Origin: Adiantum capillus-veneris
Taxonomy: Eukaryota; Streptophyta; Polypodiopsida; Polypodiales; Pteridaceae
NCBI GenBank assembly: GCA_014529385.2
Contig: CM043944.1
Location: 68,868,895 to 68,932,894, forward strand
Direction of reading: 5' to 3'
DNA length: 64,000 nucleotides
A program made the translations under genes and the position numbers. Under the pieces are notes generated by a model, which saw nothing but the letters and a program-made list of their open reading frames with translations, ran no database searches and was not told the origin of the DNA. Of this stretch, positions 47,515-59,500 are shown piece after piece. The first letter of the stretch is position 1, and each line of letters opens with the position of its first letter.

Positions 47515-49127
47515 TGATAGCCGTTTTTCGGCTCTCCATAATTGCCATAGTAAGTTACTCCACCCTACCAAAATCACCCAAACACTATGGCTATCCCTAC
47601 CATTTCACTGTACATAGGCGTGTGTGAGTTATGGGACTTTTTCCATATCTCCTTAAAAACCCTCAGCTAGCTAGTCACTGGGCTAGTTGAGCCAAAAAAA
47701 TAAAAATAAATAAAAAAATAAAAGTATATTATGGCCTCTTTGTGTGTAAATATTTCATTGTATATATGGCCTAAATATAGGGATTTTTTATAATTATTTT
47801 GGTATTTTATTTAAATATTTCTACTTAGTGTGTGTTTTATTAAACCTATGTACACCTTCTTTCATTCTCTTACACCATAATTATATTTTTTTCCAATATG
47901 TACATACTCTAACCTCATATTTTTCCTTTATACAAATCACTTCCACATTTTCACCCTCACCCTCGTGAAAACAAAAAATTAATTTCTACTCATTGGTCAC
48001 GTTTATTATATTATTTACTTGCATACCTTTTCCTCTTTCACCCAAAATAATTCAAAGAGGGACCATATCATATGATTCCAATATCTTTCCATATCCATAA
48101 CTCCTCCATATTTTTATTATTATTTTTACTCATTATTCTAACACCATGTGCTCATTGAGCTAAAGTCCATGAATAGTCCATACACTAGTCCCACCATGTA
48201 TATATTTCTTTATTCACCAATAATCCTCCTCCATGCATGGGTCAAGGGCAACTTGGATGCTTTGTATTATAATATGACAAAGGAGGGGCTCACTCTTGGA
48301 TGCATTGTACAAATTCAACAAAGGAGGGTTCCACTAAAAGACTTTTGCAGGCATAAAAACAGGCTTTTTGGTGAGAATTTTGGCACCTATCTCCACTCCG
48401 AATTTGGAGCGGTGGTCAAAAGAGAAAATGTAGCCCACGCTCTGAATAATCACCTCAAATTTTTTCATGATTTTTGGAGCTACCAGCGGTGAGCTATGAT
48501 TTTTTGAGTGGACCCCAGTCTGCCCACTTTTTTCACAAGTAGCCCATAGTCTTCTCTCACCTCTTTCCCCACTTCTACACACACACACACACACACATTT
48601 CTCTCAAACCTGCACCTTCAATGGTTTCTCTCACCTTCTTCACCATTAACCTCCCCACTTACTCCCATAGCTCTCATATGAGCTCTCCATGTACATACAC
48701 CATCTCTATGCCTCTCTCTATTATCTCCAAAGTACAATTCCATCTTACTCCTTATATATATACATAAATTCAGCATGTGTACCATGCTTAACCTCTGCAA
48801 ATCAAAAGACCTCATCAACGGAATTACCATTTTCATCACGATGATCAACCTTGGCAGCAGTGGCGTAAAGAAGAGAAGACGAAGAAGAAGATCGATGGTC
48901 ATTTTGAGAACCTACACAAGTAAGTCCAAAACTTCTTCAAGCTTCACCATCACAAGGATTTGCTCACTTCATTCAACCATCTTACTCCAACCATCCCACC
49001 CATTCTACCCATTGTAAATATATCATTAACTTTCTAGTGATTACTAACACTAACCACTAACATACTAACACAAAATAGCCATTGACCTAACCATAAAAGA
49101 CACCTCACCTCAATACATGTGTATAGT

Positions 49128-49162
<35 letters not shown>

Positions 49163-50178
49163 TACTTACTTTCACCTTATCTACCATCAATAATGCTCTC
49201 TTTTGAGCCCACACCCATGACTCAAGCAGACAAAGAAGGCCCGCAATGTTTTGATATTCAAAAAAATCATAATCTTGATTTGTTAGCTTGTAAATTAGGA
49301 TTTCTAATAATCTTAATGAGGGGTCTCCAACCTATAAATAGGCCCCTCTCCTTCTTGTAAAACAACCTCCAACATCTCACATAGCACCCCAACACTCTAT
49401 GCGTGAGGAGAGACTTAGGTGTAGCAACCACTTGTGAGCTTCACTCTTGGTGTGAGAGAAGCCTTCAAGCTACACATTGCAAGTGAGAGAGCGCGAGTTC
49501 CACAAATCTCAAAACCACTATTGTATATGCTCCTTCATCATCAATAAATTGAGGTTTGGTGCATCAGAGGCGTGATTCGACGTTCAAATCTTCCTCCTTC
49601 CATTTGTGCAATACGGTTTGGTGAATTCAAGGTGACTTGTGTATTTGAGTTTTTATCGGTTGATCTTGATTTTAGAAAGTGTTTTAGTGTGTTTTTCATT
49701 GCCAGTTTTGTGTCCATTGTAAGAGGGTATTGTGGTGAGAGGTCTCCCACACCCTAAGACAGTGTGTGTGTGTTTTGGCAATGTTTAGCAATCACTAAGC
49801 ATTGAGTGAGTTTATCACAAGTTCTACGATAGCATCATAACGAACCATCTCCATTTGCAAGTCACAAATACGGTATTACGCAAGATCCTTTTCTCTCTCT
49901 CTTCCCTTTGCTCTAGCTCTCTCTGGTCCAGTTTGTGTGTGTCTTGGTGTGAGGTTGTTTGTGTGCGTTGTGTGGTGCATCTTCTTGGTTGTGCCAAAAT
50001 CTCTCTTGCGTCCTAGTTCGCATACCATAACTAGGTGGTGCCCCTATCTTGTTTGGGTTTGGCTGTGGGTTTGTTGTTGTGTTGTGCTTGTGGTTGCCCC
50101 AGCCCCAATTGAGCAGCACGGGAGCCTTGAGGGGTGTTTAGAGGTCGCCTCTCTTGTTGCCCGCCCCGGACCGCCTCA
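47515..50178 (+). repeat. Element F 3' LTR
   Basis: 2664 bp, nearly identical to the 5' LTR. The (TC)n run is 16 bp shorter, which accounts for the whole length difference. Confidence 0.92.
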
Positions 50179-50853
50179 GTAGTAACCATATCTAGTCATA
50201 AGGATCAAATTTGGCTAGATATTGAATAGTTTCTATGGGATTCTACAACTCATAATGTTGAACCCAGTTTTTTCATGTTTGTTGTATTTAGCACTTCATC
50301 TTTGTCCCCAAGATTCCCCTTGGTAAGAGATGTATTATTCTTTTTACATGCTCCATGGCTCCTTATAAACCTAAAGGACAACAGGGAACTAAGAAAACAT
50401 GCATATATTATTTTTATTGAGTGTGGCTATAGAAACTTTGATGATAGGTTTGCAGAATGGTAAAAATTCAACTTTTTTGTACCTATTTCTTCTGGCAAAA
50501 CAAAAAATAGTGAGTGCGAAGCAATCATATGTTCTGATTACCAACCCATTGAAGTTAACTAGGGAATTTAACTCAAGTCCTACAAAAATCCCTAATCTTA
50601 TTTTTATGCAACAAAACGTAAGAAATGATTGTTTTGATGAAAATGTACTGGTCCATCAACTTTGGAGGCTTGGTGTGACCAAAAGATGAGAAATTTTAAA
50701 AGTTTCTTATTTTTTACATGTGTCATTTGCCTTGAACTATAACCTCATGAAAGGATTTTACAAAATGAGTGGATCTACTATGGTTTTGGAGGTTTTTTTC
50801 AAAACCCTGAAAGGAAACTTTTATGTCCTGTTAGGTTACCAACCTAGTGTTAA

Positions 50854-51411
50854 TGATAGGAGGATTCCCACGCTCTGATTTCCATTTCCCTCAGGATTAT
50901 ATGCAGTAGTGAGAGCAAGTTTAATGCCCAACCTAGAGAAAACCTACCTTGCTTTGTCAGCATCCAACTCACCCCTGTCCGTTGTTATTTTCCCAACAGA
51001 GCCATAACGGCTAATTACATCATCCAAGATGAACTTACATACCCCTTCTATGCTTTTTATTCTTAGAGCACGACCTTCAATTTGGTTGGTTAAATCTTCC
51101 CGTGCAAGCACTATGTATCTCATTTTCCATAAGCCCAATGGCATTGTAACCAGATCTACTACCCACTTGTAATGCATGGCCAATGGGTAAGTAGAGTGCA
51201 ACCCATCACAATGGCGTACATTTGAATACATTTGATAGGTTTCACAGGACTCCACAAAGTGACATACATCTTTATACATACCTTTCCACCAATACCTCTC
51301 TTTCATTCTAGTAAAGGTGGCCCATACACCTCTATGGCCAGCATAAGGACTCTCATGAAACTTTCTCGTAAGCTCATTTTGAGCGTCCTTATCATTCATG
51401 ACTCTCATCAT
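50854..51411 (-). pseudogene. Element E integrase, N-terminal part
   Basis: Contains the zinc-finger region (HESPYAGHRGVWATF and CETYQMY, with Cys and His partly replaced) and core blocks (TYPLAMHYKWVVDLVTMP, SRYGSVGKITTDRGE). A TAG at 50944-50946 is followed by FSRLGIKL and TTAYNPEGNG up to the piggyBac 2 insertion. The rest of the gene lies at 40932-41640. Confidence 0.82.
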
Positions 51412-51579
51412 TATTCAATTTTCTTTGTTTTGGATGCTTCCATAAGTACCCATCTTTCAAAAAGTATCCATAAGCCTTTCTCCTTATCCTTTTGAACTCT
51501 TGATCAGTCCACCCTTCTTGCCTTGTCAAGGTGCTCAGATAGTGTCCAATGAGCAACCAGACACATTGATATAGGTCCT

Positions 51580-52254
51580 CTATAATGACTCAAGTGCATT
51601 TGACAAGCAAACATGATCACCCTTGACATGAGAGATACTATAGAATTGTTTGCCTACATCATCACCCTTGACAACCATGTCTCCTTCATTTTCATACCTT
51701 GCTCTTGAAATCATATCCGCAACTGGATTATCTTTCCCTACAACATGCTTAAATTCTGGATTCAAGGAATTTATGTAGGCAATCCATCTCAACATAGCAA
51801 TGCCGGGAGTTGAGCAACTTGTGATCATTCCAAGAAGGGGTAGACAATCAGTCTCCACTATTACATTTACTCCTATCAAATACTCTTTGTCCCATTTCGA
51901 AGCTGTGACTACTCCCCATAACTCTGTTTTTAACTGTGCATAGTTGCGTTCACGAGCACTTAGGACTTTAGCTCCAAATCTCACTACATATCGCTTGCCA
52001 TCATCATTATCTTGCCCAATCGCCCATCCAATTCCTATGGGGCTAGTATCCACTGTGCCAATTACATATCTTCCACATTCATAGTTTGCTTTCCTCAAAG
52101 TTGGAGACATAAGCAACAAGTTTAGTTTCCTCATGGCATGTGTATGTATTTCTTCCCATTGAAACTTTTTATTCTTTCTCAAAAGTTGATACAAAGGTTC
52201 TGCCATATGCACATAATGTGGAATCCAGATAGAGTAGAACACACATGCACCCAA
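51580..52254 (-). pseudogene. Element E RNase H
   Basis: 224 open codons starting after the palm of the reverse transcriptase. Landmarks are FKWEEIHTHAMRKL, then TVDTSPIGIGWAIGQ (first catalytic Asp), then RERNYAQLKTELWG (catalytic Glu), then VETDCLPLLGM (second Asp). The domain itself looks intact but the frames on either side are broken. Confidence 0.85.
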
Positions 52255-52260
52255 GAACCT

Positions 52261-52990
52261 TCAAACCTCACTTACATTGAAGCATGTCTCTTTCATTCTT
52301 TGAATTACATCAATCTTTGCTTGACAAGGCCTTCTGCCATATGGCCCGCACATATGTCCCACAACAAGAACTTCATTCACACCAAACACAGACTTTTGGC
52401 CAGACAAGGTAAAGTTCACCTCTTCCAACCTTATCAAGATATTATCACAAGGCACCCCCTGAAGTCCAAATCCACATCTATATCACGTAAATCACATCCT
52501 TTGATTGGCACATCATCAAGGAAAGACATTGTAGTTTACTGTATAAAGTCACGTAGGACTTTGTTCATACCATTCATCATATGTGCAGCTGAATTAGTCG
52601 GCCCCTGAGGTAGGGTGCACATCCTTAGTAAACCCAATGGTGTCCTCATGGTTGTCAGGTCCCTGCTTTCCATTGCTAGTTGAAATTGATCATACCCTGA
52701 GTACAAATCTCCCATAGAATATATTGCCCTTCCTGCAAATTCCTCTGCAAACTCATTGACAATTGGCCCTATACCCACATTTTTGATTGTCACCTTATTT
52801 ATAGGTTGCATATCCTGAATGAAGTGTAAAGAAACCTTTTTCTTCGGAACTGTGAATCACCTGTTTGAATATGGAGCACAAGAAGGCTCCAAAATACCCC
52901 TCTTGATCTTTTCATTAAGCAACTCAATGAGTTTTGGCAAATGAGCCTTTGGAACAGGAATAGGCCTCAAGTTCTAAGGTACATGAGGGA
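52261..52990 (-). pseudogene. Element E reverse transcriptase
   Basis: Degenerate. Landmarks are YSMGDLYSGYDQFQL (first catalytic Asp), TPLGLLRMCTLPQGPTNS and FLDDVPIKG (the YxDD site, here FLDD). These are followed by VVGHMCGPYGRRP in a shifted frame. Stops are present at 52536 and elsewhere. Confidence 0.83.
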
Positions 52991-53599
52991 TAGTGAAGAT
53001 TACCATAGGAGAAACAATGGATGGATTAACACACCATATCTCATAGGGCTCAAATTCCAAAGCTTTTCCGTGTTTGGCAAGCATGTCTTCAAAGTATACT
53101 TTTCAGCTTTTGTCAAACTATCCTCGCAACCAATCTTTAACTCCTTCAAAGAATCCTACGTGAACTTGTGTCCAATCTTGCTTGGGTCACGGAGGCTAGG
53201 TTTCAAAGCAACTTGCTCCATCTTATTTGTGCAATCTTTTGGTAGAGGTAATGCCACTGGTTTCACTTTCTTTGCCACGGGCTTATACTTAGTCTCCACT
53301 CGTACATCAACATGTTGAGCATTTTTGAAATCCTCAATGACCTTGTACATTTCTTTTGAGCATACTTTCATGACCTCACTTCCCATACGCAAATTGCAAT
53401 CCAGTAAAAACTCCAATTCTTGCATAGTATCCACAAACGAACACTCATCAAACACACCTACAATGAATTCATCATCTTCTAGCAAACCATTCATCTTCAA
53501 CCCTCTTTGTACACTATTTACATGTTGTCGTTCACCCCACTTTAAGTCCTCACACTCTGTAAAAGCAATAGATCCATAGTGTGATAATCCTACAAAACC

Positions 53600-54488
53600 T
53601 GTAGAAAATGTTTCCTTTGCATTTACATCATGCGAGAACTTTTCTCTTCTGATACCATTGCAATCCCGCTCTACGATGGTACATGGCCAAAACCCCTCAT
53701 ATCCCTGTAGTCCTTGAACTCTTTGTTTGTCTTTGGCAAGGGTTGCTCTCTAAGACTTTCACGGTTCCTTTCATGGTTCACAGAAATAGTAAGGAACTGT
53801 ACTTTATACTTTCCATCCCTGCTTCTTATTCTTGCATAAGCTTACCCATCATCCATCACCTTGGTTTCCATGCGAGTAGCAGTGATGTATGATTGTCCAA
53901 GTATAAGAGGATATGTAGACATCTCCTGCACAAAGAAATTATGGTCATCTTTCACATCCCTTATAGTCACTTTACATTTGGACAAGCTCCGTACAGCTCC
54001 CCTGATGAGTTGTTTGCTGCACGAATCATCCGTCCATGATTTATATCAATTGACCATTTTCCTTTTTGATAAAGACTCTTTGACATGAGGTTAATTTTCC
54101 CCCCATAATCTATCAACGTAATGTATAGCTCTTCTAAGTCTTCCACTTTTAGCAGGGTCTCAGTAGTAGCTCTTGCCCAGTGACTCTTCAAGTAGTAGCT
54201 CTTGTGAGTGGTCTCCACTTCATCTTCATCATCGAAGAAGCGAACGTGTTTTACTGCTACCCTAGACTTGTAGCATCCATCAACAATTTGTTCACCTTGC
54301 TCGACATAGACGTGTACACTCTGTGCGTTTAAAGTCTCTTCTTCACCCTGTACATGGATAGATTCATTAAGAGACTGGCGCTTCCTCTTTATGATAGCAA
54401 TTACTTCGTCATGGAATTCCGGCTTTGCTATACCAAGGACCTCACCCAAGGTAAATTCCACCTTACTGTTTAGAATCCTGTCTTCCAA
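53600..54488 (-). pseudogene. Element E retropepsin-like region
   Basis: 173 open codons with the block LYITLIDYGGKINLMSKSLY, where DYGG stands at the position of the usual D-S/T-G active site, so the protease is probably inactive. It continues in a broken frame with an IRDVKDDHNFFVQ-like and ILGQSYI-like region toward 53870. Upstream is a basic region with an RKRQSLNESIHVQ-type stretch. Confidence 0.7.
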
Positions 54489-54906
54489 AACCTTTTTGAG
54501 ATCCGTTGCTGCCTCTATATCGGATTGGAGTTTGTAGGCCGGACCCTTTGCTTTGGATTTTGTTGCATCCTTCTTCTTTTATTTAGAGGCTTCTTGCATA
54601 GGCACTTTGGGGACAGGCATCTGTTGCGAGGAAGGGCTCTAGGAGGCACTGTGTCATTTCTACCTCCACTCCTCGTAGCCCGCTTTGAAGGCCCTTCATC
54701 CCCATTCTTGTGCCTTTGTTTCTCTTCAACAATGGCCTCATTTTCTTGACATTTGGCAATGTATGCATGCACTGACAAAGAGTCCACAGGGTCATTCCAA
54801 CCTGTTTCAAGCCGAATACAATCTCCAGCTTCATGTAAAACCTCTTAGTCATTTTAACCTTCATGGTAGACTCTATAGCACATGGCCATAGCTCTCCAAT
54901 ACCATT

Positions 54907-55336
54907 CATTAGGTGAATTTCGCACTCACAAAGTAGTCCTTTAAGGAGCTTGTCTTTACCTCTCTCTACCAAAATGGATGCATGGATATGTTTTTGCAAA
55001 CAAATTCCGAAGTTGGTGGAGTTTTGATAATTAGAATTTCCTCTTCAAGCTCTATCTACTGATATATAGCACGCTATGAGATTCCTCATATTTTAGAGGA
55101 TTCTTGTTTGTGACAACTTTGCTAAGTGAATCAAAAAAGGAATCTTCTACAATATGAGGAATCGCATGGCGTGCTATATATCAGTAGATAGAGCTTGAAG
55201 AGGACATTGTAACTATCAAACCTCCGCCAACTTTGGAGTTTGTTTGCAAAAATTTATCCATGCGTCCGTTCCGGTAGAGAGAGGTAAAGTCAAAATACTT
55301 AAAGGGCCCATTTGTGAGTCTAAATTTCACCTAATG
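54907..55336. repeat. 430-bp inverted repeat with arms of about 190 bp
   Basis: The left arm (54907-55100) starts CATTAGGTGAA and contains TTTACCTCTCTCTACC and ATCTACTGATATATAGCACG. The right arm (55155-55336) contains the reverse complements in mirror order and ends TTCACCTAATG. The loop is about 55 bp. It lies in the gag-to-protease interval of element E. I see no convincing target duplication, so it may be an inverted duplication within E or a foldback element. Confidence 0.8.
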
Positions 55337-56491
55337 AGACTCCTCTTCTACAACTTTGACTAGTCCTTTTTCCTTAATAGGATCCACCTTCAATCCATAG
55401 GTGGCTGCCTCAACCATTAAGATGGCATGGCTAGTAGCCATGTCCTCAACTAGCTTCCTTATCCCGCCTTTTCCAAAGTTCATCCCCAAGAGCTTACCTG
55501 TTTCACTTAAGTGAATTTTTACATCTTTAAAGAAAACAAGCTCCTTTGTCAAAGCGTCTTTAAAACTTTCACAATCCCTCCTTCCATGGTCAGTGGTATC
55601 ACACCATATGCATCTATTTACAAATCCTTCTCTGTTTTGAGGTCTTTGCTCTGTAGATTGTCCTGATGGTTGCCCCTTTTCTTCTAGCCTTGTAAGCTTT
55701 AACTTGAGCTCTTGCATTCCTTTGACAATATCATCTAGAATGGACTTGTCACTCTTTGGAACCACAATAAAAAAGGCTTTATAGGACTCTTAGAAACACT
55801 TGGGACCTAAGTAGGGTTGACTATCATCTTGTCTCTTTATCGTTGACGCTTAGTTAGCAACGAAATGGCGTCTTCAACATCATTCCAATTATTCTTTAAG
55901 CCTTGTTTCGCATCCTTATACTCAAGTAGTAGCTCTAACTTCTCTTGAATCTCTTTACCTTCAGTCTGCAAAAAGAGCTCCGTATTCTCTGAGTTTAGGG
56001 TAGCCTTTTCAGTCCTTGAAAGTTGATCATAACGGGGTTCGAATTCCCTTGGCAGTTCGGTAGGTGAGAGCCCCTCTTTTGGCCGAACTACCCACTCTAA
56101 AAAAAGTCCTCTTTGTTACCCTTTTGGAATCATCCATGAAATACACTTCCTTCAAGGATAATTTAGATGCTTCTCAAGTTGCCCCATGCTCATTTCTAAT
56201 TCCCCTTACATGCTCTCTGATCTCGAAAACCACAACAAGTTCAAAACTTTGCACCATCTCTACTTCGGGCACTCGATGAAGCTCCATCTCCTTTACATAT
56301 CCACAAAGATACTTTGTTACATCTTTACCTTTCAATTGGTCCATTTTCTTCACCATAGATTGAAGTGCTTTGGTTGAGGAGAGCTCCCTCCTTTCTACAA
56401 CTTGTTGCTGCAGCATAAACACTGCAAAATCTTGAAACATTTTCATTGTGACTAGATCAAAACAAACCCCCTCTTGCTCTTGTTGATCCAT
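55331..56491 (-). pseudogene. Element E gag
   Basis: The N-terminal part (56174-56491) has KYLCGYVKEMELHRV and VEMVQSFELVVV blocks, then a stop. A second part in shifted frames contains QLSRTEKATL and a Glu-rich LELLLEYKD. The last part (55331-55765) includes a Cys-His knuckle CIWCDTTDHGRRDC. Multiple stops and frameshifts are present. Confidence 0.8.
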
Positions 56492-56519
56492 ATCTTTAAA
56501 CCTTTAAACTTCTTGCTCT

Positions 56520-59500
56520 TGTCAAGAAGTGTGCAGTGCAACTAGGAAAGCGTTGAGCCTATGACTGCGAGAATTCGTAGCAAAATCAAGCAAGGCGTAG
56601 ATGATTTGAAGCTAAAAGCACACTAAAAAAGAACAAAACTCCAGCCATGAAAGCTAAACTTTTAAAAATAACCAATACTAACTCAAAACTCTTGTGTGTG
56701 TGAAGATTAGGTGTAGCCTCGCTCCGATTGCATAGATGCAGTGCTCATTCGACCTGTTAAAAACCCTAAATATACGCTTCGATTATTTGTAGTGACCATT
56801 TCATGGAAGCTTCATTAATTCATTGGAGAATCCCAGGTAGTTATTTGAGGAGGGAAAACCCTAATTGGAGGCCTCATAGCCTCAACCATGTAGTGGAAGC
56901 AGCACAAGACAACACTAGTCCCTATAAAGGAGTGGGTGTATGTCCTTGATCAGATGCCCAAATAAGCTCATTCTTGGCTCTAAAACTTTTCGAAAAACTT
57001 GAGAAACGAAGCCTTCATCTTTGATGTGTTGAACTTATATGTGAAGCTACTCAATATATGGCTTCTCTATATATGGCACAGAGGTCCCCTCTATATATAC
57101 ATCATCTCATGTGTGTAGTCTACACACTTTGGGGTTCTACTTCTGTGCTCTTTCCTTCTCTCTCAACATGGTATCAGAGCAGTACATTTTTGTTTTCAAT
57201 TTTTCTCCTGATCAAAATCGATTTTTCAGAAACTACCCGCTTAAGGGATTGGAATCGATGTGGTCTACAACTTTGCAGAAGTAAGTTTCTTCAAATTCTG
57301 CACTGATTTTGAGTTGTCGTTCGCGGACTACGTACATACCTGAAAAACAGCTTCCGCGTTTTGTTTTTGATTTTTCTGCTAATTGAAAACGATTTTGCAG
57401 AAACTACCTGCGAGAGAGACACCAATCGACGTGGTATACAACTTTGCATAAGGAAGTTTTTTCAAATTCTGCATCGATTTTGAGTTATCGTTCGCGGACT
57501 GCGTACATACCTGAAAAGCAACTTCCACTTTTCGTTTTTGATTTTTTTGCTAATTAAAGACAATTTTGCAGAAACTACCCGCTCGGAAGACTAGAATCGA
57601 TGTGGTCTACAACTTTGCAGAAGGAAGTTTTTTCAAATTCTGCACCGATTTTGAGTTATCGTTCATGGACTGCATACATGTCCGAAAAACAAGTTTTGTT
57701 TTATATTTTTTATTTTTCTATTAATTGAAAACGATTTTGCAAAAACTACCCACTGAAGAGATTGGAATCGATGTTGTCTACAACTTTGCAGAAGGAAGTG
57801 TTTTCAAATTCCTCACCGATTTTGAGTTATCGTTCACGGACTGCGTACGTACCCGAAAAGCAACTTCCACCTTTTGTTTTTTATTTTTCTGTTAATTAAA
57901 AATGATTTTGCAAAAACCACCTCCAATAGAGACCAGAATCGATGTGGTCTACAACTTTGCAGAAGGAACTGTTTTCAAATTCTGCACCGATTTTGAGTTA
58001 TCGTTCGCGGACTGCGTATCGGAATCGATGAGAAACTATTCGCTTGAGCCATCGGAATCGATGTGGTCTATAACCATGCAAAAGAAAGTTTCTCTAAATT
58101 TTGCACCGATTTCATGTTATCGTCTCGGACTGCGAATATGTTTGAAAATCAAAATTTTACTTTTTGCTTTTGATTTTTTCTCATAATTGAAAACTTCTCA
58201 ATTATATTTTTTTCTTCATCAATCATATATTTGTTACTGACGTAACTTTGCTGCAGAAGCCAGTTACATATCGTTCCGATTCAATCAAGCCATTGATGAT
58301 CGTCCAAATTCTATCGAGCTACTATTGGTAAATGATCTTTTGTTATATGATATATTCGTTCATTGATTCACGTATAATTATTCTTTTAGAGATATAGTTT
58401 ACATCGTTTTATTGATAATTTCTCATTGATACCATAGTGATTTGATGGTACCATGATGATGTTTTGTTAATACTTTGGTCATGGTGATTTTCGTTGATAC
58501 CATGATGATATTTCATTGATACCATGGTTATTCTCGGTGATGCCATGATGATATTTCGTTGATACCATGGTTATTCTCGGTGATTCCATGATGATATTTC
58601 ATTGATTCCATGGTGATTTTTGTTGATACCATGATGATGTTTTGTTGATACCATGGTTATTCTCGGTGATACCATGATGTTATTTCGTTGATACCATGGT
58701 TATTCTTGGTGATACCATGATGTTGTTTCGTTGATACCATGGTTATTCTCGGTGATGCCATGATGTTGTTTCGTTGATACCATGATGATTTATTCATTTT
58801 TATTGATACAATGATGATATTTGGTTAATACTTTGATGGTATTCATTGATCACTACGTTGATAAATATTGTTTTATGTAGTATATACACATATCATTTGC
58901 ATCACGTAATCACACATTTTGTACTTTTACGTTCATACTTTATGTACCATATGTTGTCATGCATATATATGTCGTCAAAAGAGTGGCGTCGCGAACCATC
59001 TCTTATGGCATTGTGAACGTAATTATTTCATTAACGATGCTAATAATTTTCATGACATGTTCTTTTTTTTGGAGTCTATGATCTATGTAGGATTGATCAA
59101 AGAATTGATTTTATGAAGACAAACTTAGTGACAATAAAAGATTTATGAAGATATGTTTGGTGATGCCATATTGATGACAACATGAAGACATCTTTGGTGA
59201 TGCGATATTGATGACAAGCTACACAGCAGATTCACGGAGACACTTTTGATTACAAGCTAATCGATAGCTTTTACACCTCTTTATTGAACCTTTGTATTCA
59301 TTATTGTATTTGATAGGATAGGAGTAATATAACTCCTCATAAAACATTCATTGTAAAAGGAGTGATGTAGCTCCTCATAAAATATTCATTGTAAAAGGAG
59401 TGAAGTAGCTCCTCGTGAACATTTGTATATTCAATGATTTTTATAATATAACGGTGGGTGTATATAGAGCTCTCTGTTTTTCCCTTGATCCCCCAAGGGT

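Larger units (their letters stand above)
42297..50178 (+). mobile_element. LTR element F, gag-only (TR-GAG type), very young
   Basis: LTRs at 42297-44976 and 47515-50178 run TGATAGCC to CCGCCTCA. The interior is only 2538 bp and has one long frame with a gag domain and no enzyme genes. I found just three base changes between the two LTRs plus a 16-bp difference in a (TC)n run. The flanking duplication is GTAG (42293-42296 and 50179-50182). Elements with LTRs, a gag frame and no pol are described in plants as TR-GAG elements. The insertion is in piggyBac 2. Confidence 0.92.
41645..50849. mobile_element. piggyBac element 2, non-autonomous, carrying element F
   Basis: Flanked by TTAA at 41641-41644 and 50850-50853. 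The right end read inward starts CACTAGGTTGGTAACC, identical for 16 bases to piggyBac 1. The left end reads AACTACGTTGGTAATG, two changes within the first 11 bases. Without element F it would be about 1.3 kb (41645-42296 plus 50183-50849), with no transposase. It lies in the integrase gene of element E. Deleting it with one TTAA restores a continuous integrase frame across the site. The motif CTTTTATGTCC occurs near both ends. Confidence 0.88.
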
